Assembly (NCBI GenBank): GCA_964489955.1
Contig: CAZBAV010000005.1
Coordinates: 62,001-126,000, forward strand
DNA length: 64,000 nucleotides
Origin: Leadbetterella sp964489955
GTDB lineage: Bacteria > Bacteroidota > Bacteroidia > Cytophagales > Spirosomataceae
Direction: 5' to 3'
Both the position numbers and the translations under genes were made by a program. Positions 16,991 to 25,942 of this stretch are shown here, piece after piece. Below the pieces are notes generated by a model that saw only the letters and a program-made list of their open reading frames with translations, was not told where the DNA came from and made no database searches. Within the stretch, counting starts at the first letter, position 1; every line of letters begins with the position of its first letter.

Positions 16991-18610
16991 TTAAAAAACA
17001 TACTTAGTACTTAGGAAGTGCGAACGGTGTCCTTCCACAATCCAGTTAAAGATATCTTTATTCATATCGGTATCTTTTGTGGCCACTACTGTACGTATGG
17101 AGAATGCCCGAAGGGCATCTTCTACAGAAAGGGTTCCTTCAGCAGAGTCTTTTCTTCCTGTGAATGGGAATGTATCTGGCCCACGCTGACACTGAGCATT
17201 GATATTTACACGGCTCACTTGATTTACAAGCGGGTCTATTAAATTAGCGATTTGATCCGGATTTGACCCGAAAATACTAACTTGCTGTCCGTGAGATGAA
17301 TCAATGACATATTGAATGGGTTCTTCTATGTCATCAAAAGGAACTATAGGAATAAGTGGGCCGAACTGCTCTTCGCTATACACTTTCATTTTATCGTTTA
17401 CAGGATACAACACTGCAGGATACACAAATGAATTTACAGTAGTGCCTCCACCTTCGTTTATTACTTCTGCACCGTTAGCTACAGCATCTTCTATACATCC
17501 TGCAAGATAAGCCGGCTTCCCCGGTTCAGGAAGAGGCGTCAGCTGCACTCCGGAATCCCAAGGCATTCCATATTTTAGTTTTTCCAGCTCCTCCACAAAA
17601 AGATCTAAGAATCTTCTGGCAATAGAACGATGCACCCAAATAATTTTTATGGCTGTACAACGCTGTCCATTGAACGAAAGAGAACCCAAAATACACTCCT
17701 TTACGGCCAACTCCACATCTGCATTTTTCAATACTATTCCCGCATTTTTCGCATCCAATCCCAGAACAGCTCTTAAACGGTTCAGCTTAGGGTGCATTTT
17801 CTTCAGGTCGGAAGCTACTTTACTAGAGCCAATCAATGTCAGAACATTGATTTTTCCAGAATGCATTAATGGTGGAACCACGTTTGCTCCACGACCGTAA
17901 ATGGTGTTTACTACACCTTTAGGAAAGCACTCCTTAAAAGCTTCCAGCATAGGGTAATGCAAAAGTGTACCGTGCTTAGGTGGCTTAAAGAGAATAGTAT
18001 TTCCCATCAAAATAGCGGGAATCAGCATAGTATAGGTTTCGTTTAAAGGATAATTAAAAGGCCCCATACAAAGCACTACACCAAAGGGCGATCTCCGGAT
18101 TTGTCCTATGATACCTTGTTCTATTCTAAACCTCGAAGAATTGCGGTCAATATCTTTCAAACAATCTATCGTATCGTAGATATACTCCACCGTACGGTCA
18201 AACTCCTTTGTAGAATCTCCTAATGACTTTCCTATTTCATACATCAAAAGGCTTACAATTAAGCTCTTCTTCTCCAACATCTTCTTCACAAAATTCTCCA
18301 TGCAAACAATTCTGTCACCTATACTCATTGTTGGCCATTCTCCCCTCCCATTATCATACGCTTTCAGGGCAGCCTCCAAAGCCTCCTCCGCCTCCTTAGC
18401 AGTAGCAATTGGGTAACTACCGATTAATAAGCTCTCAAATTTTCCATCTTTTTTTGTGTAGATAGGAGAATAGACCTCTTGCAAAGGACCGTCCCATTGG
18501 ATTATTTGGCCACCCATAAGGTATTCCTTCTGGTGTACAGGTTCTAGTTTAAACTGCTCTGGGATTTCTTCAGGGAAAATAGAAGCAATTTTTTCGGATA
18601 AGGATTTCAT
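16991..18610 (-). CDS. gapN: GapN-like NADP-dependent glyceraldehyde-3-phosphate dehydrogenase (ALDH superfamily)
   Basis: 539 residues, cytoplasmic. ALDH landmarks: N186 in P-F-N-Y-P, cofactor loop G-S-S-K, nucleophile C318 in F-N-G-Q-R-C-T-A, and late motif S-E-E-Q-F-G-P. The C-terminal Q-R-G-P-D-x-F-P-F-x-G is typical of GapN, which oxidises glyceraldehyde-3-phosphate to 3-phosphoglycerate with NADPH formation and bypasses the ATP-yielding step. The segment that reads E-L-G-G-K in most ALDHs is G-L-D-A-K-N (284-289), so the usual general-base glutamate is absent; D286 may replace it. It stands alone with no operon partner. Substrate assignment rests on overall likeness. Confidence 0.82.
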   Translation of the reverse strand: MKSLSEKIASIFPEEIPEQFKLEPVHQKEYLMGGQIIQWDGPLQEVYSPIYTKKDGKFESLLIGSYPIATAKEAEEALEAALKAYDNGRGEWPTMSIGDRIVCMENFVKKMLEKKSLIVSLLMYEIGKSLGDSTKEFDRTVEYIYDTIDCLKDIDRNSSRFRIEQGIIGQIRRSPFGVVLCMGPFNYPLNETYTMLIPAILMGNTILFKPPKHGTLLHYPMLEAFKECFPKGVVNTIYGRGANVVPPLMHSGKINVLTLIGSSKVASDLKKMHPKLNRLRAVLGLDAKNAGIVLKNADVELAVKECILGSLSFNGQRCTAIKIIWVHRSIARRFLDLFVEELEKLKYGMPWDSGVQLTPLPEPGKPAYLAGCIEDAVANGAEVINEGGGTTVNSFVYPAVLYPVNDKMKVYSEEQFGPLIPIVPFDDIEEPIQYVIDSSHGQQVSIFGSNPDQIANLIDPLVNQVSRVNINAQCQRGPDTFPFTGRKDSAEGTLSVEDALRAFSIRTVVATKDTDMNKDIFNWIVEGHRSHFLSTKYVF

Positions 18611-18974
18611 AAAAGTAATTCGGATAAGGAAGATTAAACGTAAAAAACGGCCGAATATAAAAGAATAATTTTGTTAAATGATACGGTTGTAATTAAATAT
18701 TATTTATCAAAATACAATATAAGCAATACATATTCCTTTAAATATCAAAATTATATATAGTATAATTTATTTTTACAAAATATTCTATACGATGACATCG
18801 TTCCCGTGTCTCTTCTGTTATACATCTTCGAATTATTACAACACAGAGAAAAATCAAACCTATTATGCTGTTTCCTGCAATGTATTTCCTCCTAAACAAT
18901 CATAAACTCCTGCCTTAAGCAAGACCACTCTTTTTGTCTCTTGGCTGCATATATTAGAGGTATCTCCATTTAAG
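18611..18974. other. AT-rich intergenic region, no supported gene
   Basis: 364 nt, very AT-rich, upstream of the gapN-like gene and downstream of the GH16 gene. No open frame with coding features, no long inverted repeat, and no perfect promoter box was noticed. Confidence 0.5.
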
Positions 18975-19008
18975 AAAAAAGCCCACCCAATAGTGAAATT
19001 GGATGGGC
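18975..19008 (-). terminator. Rho-independent terminator of the GH16 gene
   Basis: On the minus strand GCCCATCCAAT pairs with ATTGGGTGGGC (19008-18998 and 18991-18981, one A/G mismatch), then T6 (18980-18975). Confidence 0.85.
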
Positions 19009-19044
19009 AACTATCTCTCTTCAGAGGTTCTTACTGTAATTCGC

Positions 19045-19890
19045 TTACTCTACCTTTTGGTAAACCCTTACATAATCTATTTCGTATTTCAAGGGAAAAG
19101 TAGTTTGGCTTGGATCTCCACCGGAAGAACCTAAAGCTAGGTTTAGGATCAAATATTGGGGATTTTGGAAAGGATTGAAGTCTGTTCCTTTATTCTTCAT
19201 ATCTTTTATGATGGTGGTATTCAAAACTTGTCCATCTAGTGAAAGTACAATTCTTTCGGGAGTCCATTCCATTTCCCAAAGATGAAACTCATCTTTCCAT
19301 GCAGTGTTGTCCTTTTCAAAGTCCGTTACGGGCTTTGTTTGAGTGTTCCATTTTCCGTTACCATCCATCACATTCGCCAAAATGCTCTGCTTCCCTCCGT
19401 ATATATAGAGTTCCAAAAGATCTATTTCTCCACATTTAGGCCAGCCAATACCCTCGTTACGCACATTTCCTAAAAACCAAATAGCCGGCCACGAGCCCTT
19501 ATCGAAAGGCAACTTGGCCCGAACTTGAAACTTACCATAGGTCCAAGATTGCTTACCATAGGTCATTAATGACGAAGATGTATATTGGGCGGACTTTCTG
19601 CTCTTTTGCCATTCATTTTCCTTCGCCGCAGGGTCATAATTAGGGTTTACTACCTCTTCCCTCCTACCCTCTATAATAAGCAAGCCGTCTTTTACGGTAG
19701 CATTTTCGGGCTGATACCATTGAAGCTCCTTATTTCTGACAAAACCTCGTTCATAATCCCATTTATTCGGATCGGGTTTTCCAGAGTAATCAAATTCATC
19801 TGCCCAAACTAACTTATACGTGTCGGTACTATCTGCCGGCACAGGAGTGACAGTAGCTCCCAAATTGAACAATAGTGATAAAAATAGCAT
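19045..19890 (-). CDS. Glycoside hydrolase family 16 (laminarinase/beta-glucanase-like)
   Basis: 281 residues. A short hydrophobic N-terminus (1-13) is likely a signal peptide. The catalytic GH16 motif E155-I-D157-L-L-E160 is intact (nucleophile E155, acid/base E160) in G-E-I-D-L-L-E with the beta-bulge form of laminarinases. Fold markers are W-A-D-E-F-D-Y (29-35) and a C-terminal I-D-Y-V-R-V-Y-Q. It would hydrolyse beta-1,3 (or mixed-linked) glucans outside the cytoplasm. It stands alone with its own terminator and is divergent from the amidase gene. Confidence 0.92.
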   Translation of the reverse strand: MLFLSLLFNLGATVTPVPADSTDTYKLVWADEFDYSGKPDPNKWDYERGFVRNKELQWYQPENATVKDGLLIIEGRREEVVNPNYDPAAKENEWQKSRKSAQYTSSSLMTYGKQSWTYGKFQVRAKLPFDKGSWPAIWFLGNVRNEGIGWPKCGEIDLLELYIYGGKQSILANVMDGNGKWNTQTKPVTDFEKDNTAWKDEFHLWEMEWTPERIVLSLDGQVLNTTIIKDMKNKGTDFNPFQNPQYLILNLALGSSGGDPSQTTFPLKYEIDYVRVYQKVE

Positions 19891-19972
19891 CCTTAGTTGT
19901 TTTTAGGCTACTAATTTACGAGCTTCCCTGCTAAAAATCACCTTTCAACCAAAACTACAGCTGTTCTTTGCC

Positions 19973-20620
19973 ATGAATAGAGTCGCATTTATATTTATCC
20001 TTTTCCTTGGAGGATGTGCTCCCCGCCTCTCCACAATAGAAAAACCAATTCTTTTTGATGAAGAAAGAAAGCTTCTGTCCCTAGAATACATGAGAGACCG
20101 CCATGGCATGGTACAAAGCGAACCAACCATAAAACCACAAATGATAGTGTTACATTGGACTGCCATTAATAGCCTTGAAGGGTCCTTCCGTGCTTTTGAC
20201 CCTGTAAGAATCCCAGGAAGTAGGCAAAACCTGGCAAGTGTAAATGCTGTAAATGTTTCTGTCCCATACCTTATTGACCGAGACGGAACTATATACAAGC
20301 TAATGCCAGACAACTACTTTGGCCGGCATGTAATAGGCCTAAACCACTGTGCCATAGGTGTAGAAAACGTGGGCGGATCTAAAGAGCCTTTAACCCCTGA
20401 ACAGATAAAGGCCAACATAAAACTAGTAAAATACCTAAAGAAAAAATATCCAGCTATAGAATACCTTATAGGACACCATGAGTATACCCGCTTTGAAAAC
20501 CATCCTCTGTGGAAAGAAAGCGACACTAACTATAGAACCATTAAAACCGACCCAGGTGACGAGTTCATGGAGGCTGTTCGGTCAGGTGTAAAAAAACTAG
20601 ATTTAAAAGGAGCTCCATAG
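19973..20620 (+). CDS. N-acetylmuramoyl-L-alanine amidase (amidase_2) lipoprotein
   Basis: 215 residues with lipobox F-L-G-G-C15. A type 2 zinc amidase fold: ligand H61 in V-L-H-W-T, middle motif G-R-H119-V-I-G-L-N-H with I-G-V-E-N-V-G, then I-G-H-H169-E-Y and K-T-D-P-G-D196 near the end. It cleaves the bond between muramic acid and L-alanine in peptidoglycan, probably for wall turnover or muropeptide recycling in the periplasm. Transcribed alone; a nested hairpin follows. Confidence 0.9.
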   Translation: MNRVAFIFILFLGGCAPRLSTIEKPILFDEERKLLSLEYMRDRHGMVQSEPTIKPQMIVLHWTAINSLEGSFRAFDPVRIPGSRQNLASVNAVNVSVPYLIDRDGTIYKLMPDNYFGRHVIGLNHCAIGVENVGGSKEPLTPEQIKANIKLVKYLKKKYPAIEYLIGHHEYTRFENHPLWKESDTNYRTIKTDPGDEFMEAVRSGVKKLDLKGAP

Positions 20621-20692
20621 ACTAAGCTGGTACGCTCCCATTAAGCTTTTAAGTAATTATCATGTAAAATCATTCTTACTTAAAAAGACCTA

Positions 20693-20771
20693 TTGATGCT
20701 TTTTGGCCCAAACGGCTTTTGTTCTGCTGGTAAAGAACAAAAGCCAGAATTGAATCTTTAAAAAGCATCAA
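20693..20771. repeat. Nested double inverted repeat (structured RNA or terminator-like element)
   Basis: Outer arms of 12 bp (20693-20704 with 20760-20771, TTGATGCTTTTT type) enclose an inner perfect 12-bp hairpin GGCTTTTGTTCT (20714-20725) / AGAACAAAAGCC (20734-20745) with an 8-nt loop. It lies in the 311-nt gap between the amidase and S46 peptidase genes, both plus strand. No U-run follows either arm, so a simple terminator is not certain. Nothing else was seen in this gap. Confidence 0.7.
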
Positions 20772-20931
20772 ACCAAACTCTGAAGGTAACAAAGTCCGCT
20801 TCCCCAAAGCAGATTTTATAGACAAAAACCAGACATTTTTAGTAAAGAAAGAATGTCTTCAATCGGATTACAGGCCGTAACTATTTAATAACAGTGGCTT
20901 TCTAGTATATTTAGGGTTAAATCTAATTTTT

Positions 20932-23097
20932 ATGAAAAAAGTTTTAGTCCTACTATTGTTAGTAACAGCCCCCCTCCTAACCAAAGCGGATGAGGGCATG
21001 TGGCTTCCCCAGCTACTCGGTAAGCTCAATGAAGATCGCATGAAGTCCCTCGGCATGAAGATTTCTGCCGAAGAAATCTATAGTGTAAACAAAGGAAGTC
21101 TGAAGGACGCCATTGTAAGCTTTGGCGGATTTTGTACGGGTGAAGTCATTTCTAAGCAAGGGCTTGTTCTTACCAATCATCATTGCGGTTTCAGAGCCAT
21201 TCAAGATCATTCTAGTGTAGAAAATAACTATATTCAAGATGGATTCTGGGCAATGGATAAAAGCAAAGAATTACCAAATAAGGGTTTATTTGTAACCTTT
21301 ATTGTACGTATAGATGACGTAACCGCTCAGGTTTTGAACGGCACCAACGCCTCTATGACTGAAAGAGAAAGACAAAGTATAATTGACAAGAACTCTATAG
21401 CACTTCAAAAGACCATTAACAAAGAGTCTTCGCAAGACGCAATAATAAGAAGCTTCTTTGAGGGAAACCAATATTACGCATTCGTAACTGAGACTTTCAG
21501 AGATATAAGACTGGTAGGTGCTCCACCTAACAGCATTGGTAATTTCGGTAAAGACTCTGACAACTGGATGTGGCCACGCCACACGGGAGATTTTGCTATG
21601 TTCAGAATATATGCCAACAAAGACAATAAACCCGCTGAATACTCTCCGGATAACGTTCCATATACTCCTAAACGAGCACTAAATATCTCACTTAGTGGTA
21701 TTGATAAAGGCGACTTTACCATGGTTTTTGGGTTTCCTGGAAAAACTACGCAGTACCTTCCAGCCGTGGCTGTAGACCAAATAGTAAGAGTAAATGATCC
21801 TGCAAAGATTATGATTCGGGATAAAACTCTCGCAGAAATAGATAAATTTATGCGTACCGATGAAAAAACAAAGATTCAGTATGCTGCTAAGTGGGCTGGA
21901 ATAAGCAATGCCTGGAAAAAGTGGCAAGGAGAAGTACTCGGCTTAACAAGAACCAATGCCGTGGCGAAGAAATTGAAGTTTGAAGAGACATTTCAAAACA
22001 GAGTAGATAAAAACGCGGATTTTGCGGCTTATCGCACCATATTGCCAGACTTTAAGAAAACGTATGCAGAGTTTGAGCCTTACGGTTTGGCCAAAGATTA
22101 TTATACAGAAATCATAAGTAAACTGGAGTTGTTTACCATAGTAGCTCAGCTGAAATCGGCAGAAAGTGCTTTTAGGAATGGAGGAAACGATGCCTACCAA
22201 AAACGTGTTGCTGCCATAAAACCAACTCTTGAGAAGTTCTTTAAAGATTATAACCCAGAAGTAGACAAAAACGTATTCCGATCGCTTTTGGAGGTTTACT
22301 TAAGTCAGCCGCAAGAGTTTACCTCGCCGGCTTTACGACAAGTTTTTGAAGCCAAAAACAAAGATTATGCTGCCTTGGCTGATAATTTCTTTATTGAAAA
22401 AGATCTTTACAACGAGAGTTTTGTATTTCACTTGCTTGACAAACCGGGAGAGGAGCTAATAAAAACACTTGACTCTTTTGTGACAATAAAACTGTACAAC
22501 GACATCCTCAAAACTTATCAGGATAAAGTTCAAAATCCATCGAACGGGCTTCAGGATAAAATAAACAGCCTGCAACGTGACTACACAAAGGCACAGTTGG
22601 CGGTGATGAAAGAAAAGAAATTTTATCCTGATGCAAACAGCACCATGCGTGTAACCTACGGGCAAGTAGACGGTTATCAGCCAAGAAACGGAGTGAACTA
22701 TCATTTCCTTACCGACCTTGATGGTGTGATGGAAAAATACAAACCGGGAGATTATGAGTTTGACTTACCGGAAAAACTTGTAGACTTACATGCTACGAAA
22801 GATTATGGCAACTACGGACAAAACGGTATTATGCCCGTTTGTTTCATAGCCAGTAACCACACCACAGGCGGAAACAGCGGAAGCCCCGCCTTAGATGCCC
22901 ACGGAAACCTTATTGGTTTGAACTTTGATCGCGTTTGGGAAGGTACTATGAGTGACATCAACTACGATGCCAGTATTTGCCGTAACATTATGGTAGATAT
23001 ACGCTATGTACTTTTTATTGTAGATAAGTTTGCCGGTGCAGGTCATCTGGTAAAAGAAATGAATATCGTTTATCCTAAGGCTAAAAAGAAAAAATGA
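20932..23097 (+). CDS. S46-family dipeptidyl-peptidase (DPP7/DPP11 type)
   Basis: 721 residues, the usual length (about 710-720), signal peptide ending T-K-A-D-E. The chymotrypsin-fold catalytic elements are the His segment L-T-N-H-H84-C-G, an Asp within the middle helical insert region, and Ser in T-G-G-N-S-G-S-P. Just after it the sequence reads N-F-D-R-V-W-E-G; the Arg sits where acid-specific DPP11 has Arg and DPP7 has Gly, so Asp/Glu-directed removal of dipeptides is likely (inference). It acts in the periplasm on peptides. Its stop overlaps the M28 peptidase start by 4 nt. Confidence 0.93.
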   Translation: MKKVLVLLLLVTAPLLTKADEGMWLPQLLGKLNEDRMKSLGMKISAEEIYSVNKGSLKDAIVSFGGFCTGEVISKQGLVLTNHHCGFRAIQDHSSVENNYIQDGFWAMDKSKELPNKGLFVTFIVRIDDVTAQVLNGTNASMTERERQSIIDKNSIALQKTINKESSQDAIIRSFFEGNQYYAFVTETFRDIRLVGAPPNSIGNFGKDSDNWMWPRHTGDFAMFRIYANKDNKPAEYSPDNVPYTPKRALNISLSGIDKGDFTMVFGFPGKTTQYLPAVAVDQIVRVNDPAKIMIRDKTLAEIDKFMRTDEKTKIQYAAKWAGISNAWKKWQGEVLGLTRTNAVAKKLKFEETFQNRVDKNADFAAYRTILPDFKKTYAEFEPYGLAKDYYTEIISKLELFTIVAQLKSAESAFRNGGNDAYQKRVAAIKPTLEKFFKDYNPEVDKNVFRSLLEVYLSQPQEFTSPALRQVFEAKNKDYAALADNFFIEKDLYNESFVFHLLDKPGEELIKTLDSFVTIKLYNDILKTYQDKVQNPSNGLQDKINSLQRDYTKAQLAVMKEKKFYPDANSTMRVTYGQVDGYQPRNGVNYHFLTDLDGVMEKYKPGDYEFDLPEKLVDLHATKDYGNYGQNGIMPVCFIASNHTTGGNSGSPALDAHGNLIGLNFDRVWEGTMSDINYDASICRNIMVDIRYVLFIVDKFAGAGHLVKEMNIVYPKAKKKK

Positions 23098-24038
23098 GAG
23101 TTATTTTAAGTCTAATTTTCTTATTGACCAGCTCAATCTCTTTTTCGCAAGAAATAGAGATTGGGCGGTTAAAAAAGCACGTTTACTATCTAGCCGATGA
23201 CAAGATGAAAGGCAGAGGAACAGGAAGTAAACAGACCGAAAAGGCTGCTAAGTATATCAAAAAAGAGTTTAAGAAGTTAGGGCTAAAACCATTGGGAACA
23301 GAGGGGTATTATCAAGCTTTTAAGGCCAAAGTAAGAAGAGTAGTAGTTCCTGACAGCATACGGGATGCAAAGAATGTAATAGCATTTTTAGATAATGGAG
23401 CAGAAAGAACTGTCGTTATAGGAGCACATTATGACCACCTTGGCGAAGGCAAACAAGGTAGTTCCCGTGATTCTACCAGTTATGGCGTAATTCATAACGG
23501 AGCGGACGACAATGCATCTGGTGTAGCAGGTTTGTTGGAATTAGCGAGAGTTTTCTCCCAAAACAAAGTAAAAGAACCTGTAAATTTTCTATTTATAGCG
23601 TTTGGAGCAGAAGAGCTGGGCTTATTGGGTTCAAGACACTTTGTGAAAAACCCTACTTACGCTTTAGAAAGTATTCACTTCATGCTAAATATGGACATGA
23701 TAGGTCGTTTTAATCCTGAAAACGGCGTTGCTATCATTGGATATGGAACCGCACCGGAGTTTGAAACTATATTCTCAGAGATTGACAAAAATACACATAT
23801 AAAGCATTACACAGGTTATGAAGGTAGAGGTGGTTCGGATCAAACTTCTTTCTATGAAAAGGATATCCCTGTTCTGTTTTTCCATACAGGCGGTCATGAT
23901 GATTACCACAAACCTACAGATGATGCCCAAAAAGTAGATTATAAATCGCTCAAGGGTATTTTGGAGTTGGAAAAAGCTGTCATAGAAAACAGTTTTAAAA
24001 TAGAAAAGCTGCAATTTAGAAGTACGGATAAGAAGTAA
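23094..24038 (+). CDS. M28-family zinc metallopeptidase
   Basis: 314 residues, signal peptide ending I-S-F-S-Q19. Two-zinc aminopeptidase motifs: G-A-H112-Y-D114-H, G-A-D138-D-N-A-S-G, A-E-E174-L-G-L-L-G-S, N-M-D-M-I-G-R, and a late H in F-H-T-G-G-H-D-D-Y-H. It removes N-terminal residues from short peptides in the periplasm. Translationally coupled to the S46 dipeptidase; the pair would trim imported peptides. Confidence 0.93.
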   Translation: MRVILSLIFLLTSSISFSQEIEIGRLKKHVYYLADDKMKGRGTGSKQTEKAAKYIKKEFKKLGLKPLGTEGYYQAFKAKVRRVVVPDSIRDAKNVIAFLDNGAERTVVIGAHYDHLGEGKQGSSRDSTSYGVIHNGADDNASGVAGLLELARVFSQNKVKEPVNFLFIAFGAEELGLLGSRHFVKNPTYALESIHFMLNMDMIGRFNPENGVAIIGYGTAPEFETIFSEIDKNTHIKHYTGYEGRGGSDQTSFYEKDIPVLFFHTGGHDDYHKPTDDAQKVDYKSLKGILELEKAVIENSFKIEKLQFRSTDKK

Positions 24039-24077
24039 ATTCAATTTCTGAAGACTATTATTAATCTAGCTACAAAG

Positions 24078-24112
24078 AGAACGGGTGGGCTACAACCGAG
24101 CCTACCCGTTCT
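24078..24112 (+). terminator. Terminator after the peptidase operon
   Basis: 14-bp stem (24078-24091 with 24099-24112; one non-matching pair), 7-nt loop, a short T-rich end (TTCTTT). Confidence 0.75.
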
Positions 24113-24333
24113 TTAAGTCAATATCGTTGCCCTACTTTTACTCATTCCTTTTTCAGACAAGCAGTATTTTCTACAAAGCACTTGTTTATCCAATATTAAA
24201 TAAGCCGCCGCCCCTTTCTACCGAAATTCGGCGTAGCCGCAAAAATTTTTTTGAAAAATGACCTATACATACCTTAAAATCTCTCTAATTTTCTAAAAAG
24301 CCCGATATTTACACAAAAAATTACCTGCATTTC

Positions 24334-24840
24334 ATGAAACCTTTTTATACAGAAACCCAAGTCCGCTGGTCTGACCTAGATGCCAACCGTCATTTGGCCA
24401 ATGCCTCATATATGAACTTCACGAGCTTTGCCCGTTTGAGTTTCTTGAGCCACCATGGCGTCACTATGAACCATCTTGAGAAATGGAATATTGGTCCGGC
24501 AGTCTTAAGAGAGGAGTTTTCCTTTTTTAAAGAAGCTCATGACCAGCAGCAGATTATTATCACAGTTGAGGTTTCTGGCGTTTCTGAGAAAGGAGATATT
24601 TTTGAGTTTCTACACAATCTTTACCTAAAAGAAAACGGCACCCACCTTGCTTTTTCTCGAGTTCTTGGTGTTTGGTTCTCTATGGACGCTCGCAAAATAA
24701 CGGCTCCTCCTACAGAACTTGTAACTTGCTTACAAAATGGAATTAACCCAGAAACGGTTCGTACATTAAGTCTACAAGACCTGAAAACATTACCTGTAAA
24801 ACCCCAAAATGTCGACATAAAAAGCCTTTTGGGCATTTGA
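24334..24840 (+). CDS. Acyl-CoA thioesterase (4HBT/hotdog fold)
   Basis: 168 residues, cytoplasmic. N-terminal R-W-S-D-L-D-A-N-R-H-L-A-N-A-S-Y is the 4-hydroxybenzoyl-CoA-thioesterase-type active-site stretch (Asp in D-L-D/A-N-R-H). The rest shows a single hotdog domain. It would hydrolyse an acyl-CoA or acyl-ACP; substrate unknown. Single gene with a terminator that begins inside its last codons. Confidence 0.85.
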   Translation: MKPFYTETQVRWSDLDANRHLANASYMNFTSFARLSFLSHHGVTMNHLEKWNIGPAVLREEFSFFKEAHDQQQIIITVEVSGVSEKGDIFEFLHNLYLKENGTHLAFSRVLGVWFSMDARKITAPPTELVTCLQNGINPETVRTLSLQDLKTLPVKPQNVDIKSLLGI

Positions 24841-24860
24841 AATACAGGAAAAGGCTTTTT
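24819..24860 (+). terminator. Terminator overlapping the 3' end of the thioesterase gene
   Basis: AAAAAGCCTTTT (24819-24830) pairs with AAAAGGCTTTTT (24849-24860), loop 18 nt, ending in T5. The left arm lies inside the coding sequence. Confidence 0.8.
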
Positions 24861-24889
24861 AATGTATAATTAGTTTGGATAACAATACC

Positions 24890-24897
24890 TATATTTG
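24890..24897 (+). promoter_or_regulatory. Candidate -7 box (TATATTTG)
   Basis: Perfect TAnnTTTG 20 nt before the ATG at 24918. No -33 TTTG at the expected spacing (a TTTG lies only 12 nt upstream). Confidence 0.4.
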
Positions 24898-24917
24898 GAC
24901 TTATCCAACCAAAATCT

Positions 24918-25895
24918 ATGATGAAAAAACCCTTAATTTTCCTAACTGTATTGGCCATTGGTATTGGCTTATTCGGATGCTCTAATAAAGAAGAGGCAAA
25001 AACGCCCGACTATACTATTTCATTGGCACAATGGTCATTACATAAAAGTTTCTTCGGAGATTCCCGAAATGGAGACTGGGAAGAATTTGGCCGCTTGTTA
25101 CGTGAAGCTCCAGACTCCCTATACAGGGGAGAAATACATCCCGATGACTTCCCCGCCATAGCCAAAGGTTATGGCATAAACATAATAGAACTGGTTAACG
25201 TCTTCTATTTTAACAAAGCCAAAAACATGGAATACTGGGAAGGCTTTAAAAACCGCTGCGAAGAGTCCGGTGTAAGTGTAGGACTTATTATGTGTGATGC
25301 CCTGGGAGATCTGGGTGATACGGACTCTACAGCCCGCAACACAGCTGTAGAAAACCACTACCCATGGGTAGATGTGGCTGCTTTTCTTGGTGCAAAAACA
25401 ATACGTGTAAATGCCGCAGGAAAGGGCTCTGCCGAAGAGGTTGCCAAAAATGCAGCTGCCGGTCTTACTAAACTTGGACAATATGCCGCCACAAAGGGAA
25501 TTAACATTGTAGTAGAAAACCATGGCGGATACAGCTCTGATGGAGGCTGGCTCTCTGGTGTAATGAGAAAAGTAAACATGGAAAACGTAGGTACCTTACC
25601 CGACTTCGGTAATTTCTGCATAGAAAGAGGCCCAGATGGCTGTGCAAAACAGTATGATATATATAAAGGGATAGAGGAACTTATACCTTACGCCAAGGGT
25701 GTTTCTGCTAAAACCAATGATTTTGATGATAAAGGCAATGAGGTCGATAAAGATTACTCCCGTATTTTCAAGATAATGAAGAAAGCAGGCTTTAAAGGCA
25801 CCATTGGCATTGAATATGAAGGGGAAAAACTCTCCGAGGATGAAGGAATAAAGGCTACCAAAGCCTTACTAGAAAGAATGATTGCAGAAAACTAA
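24918..25895 (+). CDS. Sugar phosphate isomerase/epimerase-like TIM-barrel lipoprotein
   Basis: 325 residues with lipobox L-F-G-C21, so anchored on the periplasmic side. The body is an AP-endonuclease-2/xylose-isomerase-like TIM barrel: start I-S-L-A-Q-W-S-L-H, middle N-I-V-V-E-N-H-G-G (a metal ligand strand), late P-D-F-G-N-F and G-T-I-G-I-E-Y-E-G. Relatives are often called sugar isomerases/epimerases; acting outside the cytoplasm, it may handle keto-sugars rather than phosphorylated ones (inference). Single gene, strong terminator behind. Confidence 0.85.
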   Translation: MMKKPLIFLTVLAIGIGLFGCSNKEEAKTPDYTISLAQWSLHKSFFGDSRNGDWEEFGRLLREAPDSLYRGEIHPDDFPAIAKGYGINIIELVNVFYFNKAKNMEYWEGFKNRCEESGVSVGLIMCDALGDLGDTDSTARNTAVENHYPWVDVAAFLGAKTIRVNAAGKGSAEEVAKNAAAGLTKLGQYAATKGINIVVENHGGYSSDGGWLSGVMRKVNMENVGTLPDFGNFCIERGPDGCAKQYDIYKGIEELIPYAKGVSAKTNDFDDKGNEVDKDYSRIFKIMKKAGFKGTIGIEYEGEKLSEDEGIKATKALLERMIAEN

Positions 25896-25932
25896 AAAAA
25901 TGAGCCCTCAGATTTCTGAGGGCTCATTTTTT
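25895..25932. terminator. Strong bidirectional terminator
   Basis: 17-bp perfect stem AAAAAATGAGCCCTCAG / CTGAGGGCTCATTTTTT with ATTT loop, between convergent genes. Its left arm starts at the stop of the TIM-barrel gene. Confidence 0.95.
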
Positions 25933-25942
25933 ATATCAATTG

